Below, piece by piece: positions 36,260 to 48,000 of a stretch of DNA of 64,000 bases (positions are counted from its first letter, which is position 1; every line of letters starts with the position of its first letter). Below the pieces are notes generated by a model that had not been told where the DNA came from, ran no database searches, and was given only the letters and a program-made list of their open reading frames with translations. A program made the position numbers and the translations under genes. This DNA comes from Nemopilema nomurai (taxonomy: Eukaryota; Cnidaria; Scyphozoa; Rhizostomeae; Rhizostomatidae): contig ML133454.1 of the NCBI GenBank assembly GCA_003864495.1, positions 2,709,233-2,773,232 of the forward strand, written 5' to 3'.

Positions 36260-39140
36260 AACTGCATATAAGTTTAAACTGTTGTTTTCCTGTTTGAGGA
36301 CCAAAGTAGAAAAACAGAATCCAGAACTGTCCAATTCAATTGAACTGAATTGTAGGTTTCAATTGTTTTTGGTGTTGTTGTTGCTAGAAATGTTATTGCC
36401 ACGGTTGACTAGACACAGAGATTGTTTCAAATGCAAAACACTACCAAAATATCGTATAGGCCAGGGTAATAAAGAGCTGTGCAGCCTTTATAAACTTGTT
36501 TACTTTAGTTTTTTGTTTGCTATGTTAAAAAGGACCATGCCTACAGTGACGAAGCCAGTTTTCATTCGAAGGTCAGGCTATGGGCCAATTGGTAAAAAAG
36601 AATGGGCCCAAATTTAATTAATAGATTTTTGTAAAGTAACAGAAACCATGGGAATTGAGGGTAATTTTTACAGCGAAACTTTAATCAAAAGTCACCATTC
36701 TGCAACCCAATTTGAATCATATCGAACAAGCATTAATAATTAATGATTAATTTGATGTGTCCCAAAACAAAGTTGTTATGCTGAAAAATTTTCTGCTCTT
36801 GCTTGTGAGTGTAGGTAGAAGGACATAATAATTTTCGGTAACGGTGATGGCGAACATATATGAGAGCACTGCGCTAAAACAGAAAATGTTTTAAAAAGCT
36901 ATTACAAACTTTTCACACAGCAGAATTGAAATCCTACGAAAATGAAAGTGCTTACCTTTTGCGGAGTATTAAATCTAAAGTTGAATAGGGCACAAGAAGA
37001 CAAGCTCAATTTTCTTCCATAATCGTGCAATAAAAATTATTGGAAGAAATCGGACATTACATCACCAAAGAAAACCGTGTATGCTTTCCACGATTAAGAA
37101 TTGAATACCCAAAAAAAGGCCTTTTCTACATGGTGCAAAGATTTTTTGCTGCAAGGATGTCTGACGATGCGTGTGCTTTTAGGAAGGCTAGGGCGGTGGC
37201 GTTGACTGCCGGTCATCTGCTGGATAGCAAGTCAAATCCCTTCATTATTATTATTCTTTATCATTATCGTTATTGTTTTATCATTTTCTATATTGTTTTA
37301 TTATTATTAATTTTAGCCCTTCAATAATTCTCAAACCGCAGTATGTTTCCTTTTTAACGGGGTACTGAAGGAACTCAATGGGCAGAACCAATTTGAAAAC
37401 GGGTTTGCTTGAAAATATGGTTAGGCTGGTAAGACTCGGCCATGGCTTATCAAAATCCAACATAGATAATACTTTTTTTTGCCTGTGTCAAAATTCGCTT
37501 CAAAACAAACACAAGTCAAGTGGCGTTTTTAAATCTGCATGGAGTTGAATTGAATTGTCCTTATCTTCACAAAAACAAAAGGATGTTTCAAACAAACGGA
37601 CGAGAAGAAACAGCCGCCGTCTAGGCTTTAAACAAAACACTGTTTATGCTGTTTGTGCGTTGATTTGTGTCAATCCCTGGAAGAAAGGTATGTTTCTGGT
37701 TGTCTAAAATGTTACTTCCAATTAATTTTGACTGAGAGGTTCAAACTCAAAGCCTGCTAACGCCGTCTATGGTTTTTTCGTTTACAAAAGTTTTAGTTTG
37801 CCTAGGCCCAAGTTTGTAAGGAGCAGCTTGTCCGAAACTACCAACATTTAGTTGAATCATAGTGTTGTTTTACGATGCGCAATGTTTTGTTTTTTGACAT
37901 TCTAGTTTTCAATACATTCCTTACCAGTGAGAGGGTTTCTAGCAGTATTTCTTTGATTTTCAAGACCCATATTACACAAAGTGTTTCGGTTGTTATGATG
38001 CAGTCGGTATTCGACTTGCAGACTGTATTATAAAGGCAGCATAATGCAACAAGGATGCAATTTTTCATTTTTAAAAACAGTTTAATGTTCAAAGCTTAAA
38101 GTAGATGCATAGGCGTGGGATTTTACTGGAACAAATTGGAAGTTGCATTCTGTAGTTCAAAGAAAAATACAAAACAGTTCCCCATGTGCAAGTTTATGTG
38201 CATCAAAGGTTGTAAAAAACTGTCATGTTCTATGTGGCCCTAGCAAGCTTAAAATAACTGGAAAATACTAATTTCCTCGAAATTATAATTTATATTTAAA
38301 GGACCAGTGTTTATTGAGCTCCTCGTGGAAGTTCTTCTCATTATTTATTTGTTATGAAGCAAATTCATGGAAATTGTCCAAATCATGGAATGAGAAAAAT
38401 TAAAAAACTTTAGCAAAATTTGAGCAAAAAAAATTTAAGCACTAACTGTATTTTGCAGTTAAACATATCTAAAGTGTCAATCTATTTGTGATGATGAAAT
38501 ATTTCTAACAAAAACATCTGCTGATAATATCAGTTTGGTGGATTTAAAATATTTGCTATTAATTCTAGATTTGCACAGTTGAAACATACAGTGTCTTGTT
38601 CCCAGAAACTTATTAACTCTTCTGAAAAAGTCTCTAGGCTTTTCATAATTCATTATTAGTTTACAACCCTATGTCATAGTTTGAGTGGTAATAGAGGTTT
38701 CCCAACATGAAACTTGTCATCACAGTGGTCTCTAATGATAAATCAATGTTAACACCAGTCATGTTTGTCTATGATCGGATTTAAGGATTAGAAAATCCAA
38801 ATTTTAAACTTTTTGTGGTAAAACTTCAGATATATTACAATATTGTATGGAACAGCTTTTCTGAGAATAGACTGTTCTGGTAAAAAAATTTCCCCAGTTA
38901 AAAAATTACTCATTTATCTGTTCTTAATTTAATGATAGAGCATAATGATCTGTCAAAAAATAAAATAAAGTCTTTTGTTAATTAAAGAAAAATTGTGTTT
39001 TTCAAAATCCAACAAGTTAATAATATTTCATAGGAGAAAATATAGAAACAAAACAAATTTATTAAAATAAAAAGAATTCATCAAATTTGTTGTAGAGTGG
39101 AATCATTTTATTAATAGGCTTTTGTTGTGGTCTTTTTTAG
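36260..39140. other. Intergenic stretch without recognised genes
   Basis: AT-rich sequence with a (TTA)n-like run at about 37240-37316. The plus-strand frame ending in that run (37040-37327) has a repeat-derived hydrophobic tail and no support. If the Myb/SANT gene has a 5' non-coding exon, it lies here. Confidence 0.55.
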
Positions 39141-39157
39141 CAGACAGCAGAGAAGAA

Positions 39158-40687
39158 ATGTTTACTGGCAGCAGCAACAGCAGTAGCAACATCAGCAACA
39201 ATAGTGTAAGTTTAGACTTATCAAGGACAACAGCAACCTCTGGGGTCAAAATAAGTGCTGCCTCTATTTCATCAGCAAATGCTACTCCATGCATTAACCT
39301 CATTGTGGAGAAACACATCTGGTCAAAAGAGCAAGGCGAAATGCTATTGGATTTATATGATGAAAACAAAGAAAAATTCAAAAACCCTGCAGTTAGAAAA
39401 ATTGGAGTTTGGAGTGATATTGCAAACAAAATAAATAGCAAATTCAAGACTGAGTTTTCTCCAGAGCAGTGTCATCAAAAATTACGAAACTTCAAAAATG
39501 ATTTTCAAAAAGTCATGATGTTGGAGAAAAAAGATTGCAGGCATTTCGAAAGGCTGCATAAAATATTTTTACAAAGTGCAGTAAAGCCTTCCCAAAGTCC
39601 AGCAGCATTGAAGCGAAAGCTGAATCAACTAGCAGGCTCTAAACCTGAAAATACGGGCATACCCTCCCAGAAAAAACGCAAATCAGGCTTGCCAGACTTT
39701 AGATCGAGAGCTTTCAACAAAAACAATCCTGCATTGGGTCCAAGAACTGAAAACAGGAACACGGCAAACCCTGTTGCTACAGGACCCCAATCAGTTCACA
39801 TCTCTGAGAGCTACAGTTATAGTATTGGAGGTGTCGACCAATACCCTCGACAAAGTGCTAGTTTCAACCCCATGCTACTAGCACCGCGCAACTTTTCATC
39901 TACTTCGCAGCAAACAACTAACACCTACCAACCCCCCGTCGAAAGCCCTAAAAAGTTGATAAACGGGGAGGCAACATCCATGTCGTATGCTCTGCCAACA
40001 ATGGTAGGTTGTTCCGCTGGTGAAGTGTTTAGTGCTGGACATGAAGCAACTGAGCGATTTCACGTAAAAAAAACAGAAACAGAAAAGAACTTAAATGTAT
40101 CGCATATTGTACCGGATACTGAACCGAACGGGCTTCCAGTGCCAGTGTACTACTATAGCAACAAAAACTCTCGTTGTATCATTGAAGAGCCTCGTGGCAG
40201 TGAAAGCCTCGTGATCGCGCTACCGCCAAGCAGCGCATCTGTTCAAGTAGACCCAGTCCAAAAGCCAGCAAGCAAAGACACGACTCCCACTACCAGTAGC
40301 GACAAGTCTGCATTGGAGATTATCCAGGGTTTGTTTGAGAACAGGAAAACCAAAGAAGCCCCAAAGCAAACTACAAACAACCAGGAATCGACCCCAAAGG
40401 TGGCTGGCACGACCAATGGCGAACGGGTGCGCGAGTTGGAGAGTGGGCACAGCCAAACGGTCATAGATTTAACTGATGGACAAAACAATGACAATTTAAC
40501 GCGGCTGGGTGACCTGATAAACAAATGGCGTATCGAGGCCCAGGAAATGGAGAAGGCTAGAATACAACGGGAAATTGACGCGGAGAAACGCACTGATGAA
40601 CGGCACAAAGAGACTCTGTTAATGACAGCACGATTCATCAACTTGTTTGAAAAAATGGTGTCAAAAATAACCTCTTCATCTGATTGA
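39158..40687 (+). CDS. Myb/SANT-like DNA-binding protein
   Basis: A single uninterrupted exon of 509 residues from ATG (MFTGSSNSSS) to TGA. A TTTTTTAG acceptor just upstream (ending at 39140) suggests a 5' non-coding exon, with the start codon early in this exon. After a Ser-rich leader, residues about 52-130 form a trihelical Myb/SANT- or MADF-like domain: HIWSKEQGEMLLDLYDENKE, VRKIGVWSDIANKINSKF, CHQKLRNFKNDFQKV. The middle is disordered, rich in Ser, Pro, Asn and Gln, with a basic KRKSGL-type patch that could be a nuclear signal. The C-terminus is a charged helix (EKARIQREIDAEKRTDERHK) as in NAIF1-like proteins and the Myb-like partners of Harbinger transposases. It is probably a nuclear regulator, perhaps a domesticated Harbinger partner, but no HARBI-type nuclease is nearby. 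Confidence 0.75.
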   Translation: MFTGSSNSSSNISNNSVSLDLSRTTATSGVKISAASISSANATPCINLIVEKHIWSKEQGEMLLDLYDENKEKFKNPAVRKIGVWSDIANKINSKFKTEFSPEQCHQKLRNFKNDFQKVMMLEKKDCRHFERLHKIFLQSAVKPSQSPAALKRKLNQLAGSKPENTGIPSQKKRKSGLPDFRSRAFNKNNPALGPRTENRNTANPVATGPQSVHISESYSYSIGGVDQYPRQSASFNPMLLAPRNFSSTSQQTTNTYQPPVESPKKLINGEATSMSYALPTMVGCSAGEVFSAGHEATERFHVKKTETEKNLNVSHIVPDTEPNGLPVPVYYYSNKNSRCIIEEPRGSESLVIALPPSSASVQVDPVQKPASKDTTPTTSSDKSALEIIQGLFENRKTKEAPKQTTNNQESTPKVAGTTNGERVRELESGHSQTVIDLTDGQNNDNLTRLGDLINKWRIEAQEMEKARIQREIDAEKRTDERHKETLLMTARFINLFEKMVSKITSSSD

Positions 40688-42007
40688 TCAACGAGAGAAA
40701 ACGCTGTTGATTTACTGAAGCGATTCACCAACAAAATATCTAGATGTTGGCTCATCTGGACTCTTTGGAGACATCCAGATAGTGTTTTTTGTTAGAAGTG
40801 AATTTCAGGATTGCTCTCTGTTTTTGCAATACGTTTGTGGATCGTTCCGCACGAAATGTTGTGTCCGCTGTGCTGTCACTACGTCATTATTGCACAAGCA
40901 GCCCTTCAGTCAGCCTCTATAAATATTGTCCTGAAAGCAATGCAACTGAAATTCATTTCGTAAATTATCCTAGGGTGCAGGCTTTTGCACGTTAACAACT
41001 TACAATAACAGGCAGAAAACGTGTAGCATGTTGTTTGGGAAAAATTTTGAGAATGCAAAGTTATTTAAACAGTGTGATAACGAGCACCTCTGTTTGTGAG
41101 AAGTAGCAATAAGTTTTGCTCAAAAACTCTACACTCATAGGATACATCCTACATTTTTTGCGATTTTAACTCCACACAAACGGAGTTCAAACATTGTGCG
41201 ATTATTAAAACATGGAAAACACCAAGATTCAGTTTACATTCTTGGTTGGGCGACATCAGAAAACGTACCAGGATTTAAGAGGTCAAAATAGGTTGAGGGA
41301 TAATCAATTTGTTAATGCACCATAAATGATGCCCAGATTTAAAATAAGAAGGGTTATCAGAACTTAGCAACGCAACATAGAGATTTATAAAAAGTTAGTG
41401 TATCAACAGTTCACATATAATAAACTATTGGGTTTGGTAGACTCAACCGCATCGGCCATCTTCAGAACTTTACAGATTCAATTCTCCCCAGGTACGAGTT
41501 GAGTAAATAGGACGAAACGGTCGTTGTTTCTCGCGGTCTTGTTATCTTCGTTTAAACCTAGAGGTGACAAATTCCATCTATTTAATACCAGCGTACGTAA
41601 GTATTTAATACAAGTACCATCACGTTTTATGCTGAAGTTTTTCTAAGATTCTTATTTACGTCTACAGTGTCATCATTCAACATAAAGCACCGAGAATTCA
41701 TCTTTTATTCTACAGTTTGATGAGAACCGAGCAACCGAATTTTATATATTTTAAAACACTATTAATTAGATTGTGAATAGTATAAAATAAGATAGTGAAT
41801 AATACAAGACAGTTTGTGTTGATTTGAGAAAACGCTAAGCTTATGTCCATCCCCGTGAGCTCTCCAGTTTTTTTGCGTGTTGCTCATGTGCAATCGACAT
41901 GCAGTTTTGGAACAAGTACCAATACAAAAAGAAAAATGAATCGTTTGCATGTTATCAAAAGTGATCAAATGTGGGGCACAACGCTCCTGTAAAAATGTGT
42001 ATGCAAC
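40688..42007. other. Intergenic stretch between two convergent genes
   Basis: The Myb/SANT-like gene (plus) and DDX27 (minus) converge here. I see no coding sequence. A TTTATT at 41704-41709 (AATAAA on the minus strand), about 300 bp after the DDX27 stop, is a possible poly(A) signal. Confidence 0.5.
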
Positions 42008-45000
42008 TTACTTCTTCTTTGATTTGAACTGCCCACTCTTCTTTTTGGTTTTCACCGAAAATCTCTCCCTAATAAAAAAAATTACGATAGCGCTTGTGAA
42101 GAGCATGGAACTACTCATTTAAAGGTTTGAATTCTTCAATATTTCTTCTAACCTGTTATATTGACAAGAAGTTTTCTTACCTAGTCAACGTTGTAATATT
42201 TGCCAAAATTAACTGGAGCATTTTTGGCACGACTATTTTATTAATAATGCAATGCGACTAATTATGCAGCCCGAATCAATTCAGCAGTTGTTGATCCGCC
42301 AATACAGAGCGTTCGCTGCTGAAGAAAGTCTCTTACGTGTCTCGTAGAAAGGCCAACACAAGCGATACTATCTTGGATCGCCCTTGAATTAAAAAGACAC
42401 TATCGACGCGTCCTTTTGAATCTAGAGAGCGTCTCTTTGGCACATAATATTGATTACACGCTTCTGCAACTCTTCAAAACCCTTCCTCTAAGTACAATAT
42501 CGTGCATGCAGAAACAAAGAAAACCCGTACCTAGATCTGAATTCCTTCAGAGACTTTGAACTTGAGTCAGTCAGTTCCTTGTCGAACCCAGGCTTTTTTG
42601 ATGTTTTGTCTGTACCTTTCTTTCCGTGATTGGCTATAAACATGAAGATTACGTCATTTTGGTGAGTACGCATAAGAAGACAATAAGAAGTAACAACCCA
42701 GAGAGAGATTCTTGATTGTTAATAAGCAAAGTAGTCATTTCCAAGGAGACGACCAATGGCGCGGTTAAATGCAAATGGGTGTAAGGCGAATCGATGGTTT
42801 ATGACAATTACAACTACTGGATTTTTATTCGAATAACTATACAGCGAAAACACTAGAAGTGTGCGAAGAGCTTATTGGCTGCCTAGCGACTAATCAGCAT
42901 CTACTTCATAACTTCTATGGAAGAGTCCAACTGAAAAGATAAACTATTTATGTCTACGTAGAATGGAAATTTGTATAGAAATGTCGATAGACTCCAAACG
43001 ACACGAAAACTTATTCGATCTGCAACTGGCTGTCTTTTCGATGGTTGCATTCTGAGAAGTGCCGGGCGAAAAATTACTTAAGAATGCTAAGATCATGTTT
43101 AAGCTTTTTCCTTGCAGCCAAAAAACTGAATAGCTAAAATCATATAAAAGGTCCTAGACAGAAATCTTGATGCATGTGGAAAGATGTCTTATAGATAACA
43201 AATTATTACGTAAATCCTTTCAAGTAAACCCTTCACTAGCAATAAAACTTAAACACAAAGCAAGGTATTTACTCAAGAATGATTTCCATACATAGCCAAT
43301 ATTTAAAATGCGCAATCCCCTAATATTCATTTACACACAAGTTGGCAAAACAAAAGTCGGTTTTCGAAAGGATGATCCGTGGGACTTCCAAGCAAATTGT
43401 TTGTCTAAAACTGGAAATATTGCAAATGAGTTACCGGATGGCCATTTACCATGACACCAAGAATTTCGAAGTGAAAAAAATTAACAATAGCTCACCTTTT
43501 TTTATTATTCTTGGAGGATTGTCCTCTGCGCAAGCACGTAGTCGTTTCTGTTTATTGCCTCTCTTTGTTGCTCTTTTCAAAAACTCTTGTTCCTTCAATG
43601 ACTGGCTTTCCTCCGCTGAAAGCTTTCTCTTTAAGTGTATTAAATAAATAGTATCTCAGAAGCAAGAAATAATAATTAATAAAATGAGAGGCTAGGATGT
43701 CGGACACTGAATAAAGGATGAGTTTGAGAATCATATATTAAATGCCAGATCGGGCTGCACGAAAACCTTGTATATTGATAGTTCACTCAGAACATCAAGC
43801 GAACGCTTCTACTTACGAAATCTACTTAGGAAATCAGTCTGCTCTCTTAGCCCCGGCTAACAAAGAGCAGTAATTCTATGGCTGACTCAAATAAAATCAT
43901 GGCAGTTCATCTAGAAGAATGAATGCAAGAAAACACTCCTATGGGAAGCAAAAAACGAAGGGAAACGTGAGGGTCCAACCTTTTCTCCTTTTACTTTTTC
44001 TTTCGATCCAGTGGCCGATGCTACGAAGTAAACAACAATGGATACATTGGCAAACAAAGGCTATAGGATTGCGTTGTACCTACATATTTTACATGTCTTA
44101 AATATGAATGCTATGCTGGATGCTGGATACACTCTTACAAATAAACCTCTCCAGCTGAAAAATCCACCACAATCAGGTACGTGACAGCCAAAAAATGGTG
44201 GGACAATTGTTGCAGAAAACGCCCAAAAGAAATGGCTTGCAAACTGAAGGGTTTATTCGGTGTGTAATTAAAGTAGATGCATGAAGGAAAACAGCATAAA
44301 AAAGAATCTCGTGGCAAAATCTGAGAAGGAAACCATGAAACGGAAGGGCAAGGGAAATTCTGAAAGGAATAAAGAGAATGGCCAGTGGGTTTACCTTTTT
44401 TGATCCAAGATTTTGGAGGACGACTCATAATTTCTTCTCGGTGGATGATCATGTTCTTGGCTTTGTTTACCTCCATTTGTGACATCCTTACCTGAAAAGA
44501 ATTAAACGTTGTCTTAGCATGGACGAGTGCAGCCAAGGAAACTTACAATGCCAAAATCCACAGGGCCATACTCACGTGTTCAAGATGGATTGATGCATAC
44601 GGGAAATAGCGATGAAAGGATTCAGAGGAAGATAGGCTCAAAAGCAACAACTTCTCAACGGACTCTGTAAATAGTGCATTTAGCACATTATGTGTAAGTA
44701 TAGCTAGAGAATTGCATGTAAACTTCCGAAAATTATGTGTCATAAAATTATTTACTCCACTAATTACTTAAAATTAGAACTGATCAAATAATAAAATTAA
44801 TGAAAAAACAACCAGTGAAGCAAAAAGCTTTTTCGATAGTCCTGACACAATTACTTTTTCTAAAAAAAGCATTCAAAAAAAGGAATCTATAAAAAACTGA
44901 TTTATGAAAAAAATTGCAGAATTATTGAAAAACATTATGAAGAAGAAACCTCTTTTTCTTCCGCCTCTTCTTTTAAAATATCAGCCACATCTTTTTTCAG

Positions 45001-48000
45001 GTTATCTATCTTCTTCTTGAATGACTCAACGATTTCTGACATGGAATGAGAGAAAATCTAATTGTCAGTCATCACCAAATGATAAACAACTGCCGGGTCG
45101 CGGTAGTCATCAAACTCCTGCAGAGTATTATCAATTTTATTTCACTCATTATTCTTCAAGGCCATTTAATTTACTGGGTGCTTTGGAAGAGCTTTCTCTG
45201 GAGAAGCACATATTGGAACAGCGAAACTTGAAACGGTGAATTATGGAACAGCGAAACTTGAAACGGTGAATTATGGAACGCCGGACCTTGGAGGGGCGAA
45301 CTCTAGAAGGGCGAATCCTAGAAGGGCGAATCCTAGAAGGGCGAATCCTAGAAGGGCGAATCCTAGAAGGGCGAATCCTAGAAGGGCGAATCCTAGAAGG
45401 GCGAATCCTAGAAGTGGCAGGCCTGTTCGTAATTTGTCTGGACATGTTTGCTCTGTGCAGCAATAAACTCATACCTGGTGGCACGATTCGATGTTTGACA
45501 GGCACCGCAGAATTTTTCACTGCAAATTTGAGGTTTTTCCTTTCTTTCTCACCAACCAAAGTTATTGACCTTGTGGAAAGACGAAAGAAAATCATAGAAT
45601 GGGATAGTTTATTTTAAATATAAGTTTTTCAAAACAATTGTCTAATTCGTGGTTAAAATGACGCACAAAATACAACAAAGTTCAAGCTAAACAACACGGA
45701 GAGACACTAGCATTCGATTCAAAGGGACACGAGCAAGTAGCAAATCATTTAAGCATACTTCTGGCATCAGGAAACAGATCTGGCACAAAAATAAAACATA
45801 ATACCTGAATCAACGAATATGAAATTCAGGAGGATATGAAAATTATAATAAAATCACAGATATTTTGTCTGACATTTAAAATAACTATCAAGCTCACCTT
45901 CCAAATTTTCCAGCACGTGCCGTTCTTCCCACGCGGTGGATGTAGCTTTTGAACGAGGTTGGCATGTTGAAGCTTATTACCTTGAAAGTAAATTCCATGG
46001 CTTCACAAGGGGTAGGGCTGCACAACTGATTTAACTTTGGTTCAAAAAGTGTCTGACGACATTTGTCTCGGTGCTAAAAAATTTTCTTGAAAACAAGCTG
46101 CAGATGGCACTTTTTCTCAGTGTCCTAAAACTACCTTCGGATGCAAGGTAGAAACAAATACAAAACGCTGCAGATCAGCCATGGATTCTATGTTTTCACT
46201 TTTTGAACCAGCGACGAAAAACATCTGAATCCATCAAAACTTTTACGATTTCATTTCATTGCATTCCGTTTTCTCTTTCTAAAGATTTATGTTAAAAAAC
46301 ACTGAAAGCTAGAAAAATTAAGCTATCTAAGGTTTTGTTTTTCAAACATCAGTCGCAAAATTTACTTGCAGGAAATCGAAACTATGACTTTCTAATACAT
46401 CGCGAAACACACGAACAGCTGAAACGTGTTTATTGCTATGCTTTAAAACAACAGAGCTTAAATGAAAACGTACTGCAATGTTTTACAAGGTTTTGTTTAA
46501 GATTTGATAAGACGTACGAATGCACTTACCGTTTTTACACCTGGAATGTCCAAGCCACGTGCAGCTAAATCCGTGGCGACTAATACGTCAACCTTCGCTT
46601 CCTTGAACATCTCCAGTGCCTCAAGCCGCTGAATTTAGGTGACCAAAGTTATAGAAAGAACGTATCAAATTTGAAAGGAAAATGCAAGAAATTCTAATAA
46701 ACAAAAAAATTCACTCTGGTGAGGAATAAATGGTGTAATTGGTACTTTCATATCAGTAAAATTAAATGTGACAGAAAAAAGAGGTGCAAGGCAAAAGCAA
46801 ACCTGTAGCTGATTGAGATCCCCGTGCAATTCTCCAACTTTTAAACCAAACATACCAAGGATGATTCTTAAGTTATGCGCCAATCTCTTCGTTTGACAAA
46901 ATACAAGGCAATGCTCATTGAAATTGCGACAACAAAGTGCTGAAACGAAAACAAACGAAAGAAGTGCAAAAACTAAACATGTACATAAGCTAATATTTAT
47001 ACTCAGTAATATTGTGGCGGAGCAGCAAGTCTTGTGGGTCAAGGGTCAGTGGATCAAGGGTCAGTGGATCAAAGGTGAGTGCGAACTGTCGGCATTTGCA
47101 CAATAATATAGGTGCTTTGCTGGAATAAGCGACAAAGACATGGATAAGGCTGACCATATTGATATCAAAATAGAAACGGGTATGGATGCCAGCAACATAC
47201 TCTCAAATGTGTATGTTGTTGAACGTTGGGTTCTGAAGAGAGTCTTATGCATATAGACTTGTATATGGCGGAAGCTTATACAAGCATTCATGTATACAGA
47301 ATGATCAGTGATGATGATGGGCTGAGCGAATAATCATTGGGCTAATCGATAAGATGTGGCTCTTTAAAGGATGGTTCCTTAAATCTAAAAACTGGTTGTA
47401 ATAGTGAATTCGTTGTAACTGCTTCTAAAATCTGTCTGAAGAGAATCTATTAAACTTGAAGACAATATACGTAGCTTCATTGGTGCCAAAAAAATTGTCC
47501 AAAACCATTTTTGCTGAAAAGATTCCCTTATAAAGGTTTGACGGTCTGTAGGCCAGGAAAAGGCAGATAAGATCTCTATGAAACAAAACACCCTTTACAC
47601 AGCACTTAAGAAAGAAAACATTGATTGAATACCAGTAACGATAGCCAAACGGTCCCCTTCTCTCGTTGCTCGAATCCGCACAAACTCCTGTTGTAAACAT
47701 GAAGCAACATCCGTGTTCTGGTCAACAAACACACGAACTGGTCGGTTCAGCGATAATGACACCAGTTCTTCGACCTAAGGAAAAGAGACATCTTTAATGA
47801 AGATCGCGAGATACTTTAAAGGTCTTCGTAGCCGTAGATGCAAGTGACTATCGATATGAAAGATACCGAGTGAAAAGGCACGCAAAGTATCGATGCCTCT
47901 CCAGTGAAACCTCATCGGTCATCAAGCATACCTGGTCAGTCATTGTTGCAGAGAACAGCATTGTTTGCCTTCCCTTTTGACACTGTTGGATTATCTCTTT

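Noticed and set aside
45200..45600. CRISPR-like appearance or Arg-rich protein from 15-bp repeats
   Set aside because: No unique spacers between units, a eukaryotic intron context, and all frames are open because the period is a multiple of three.
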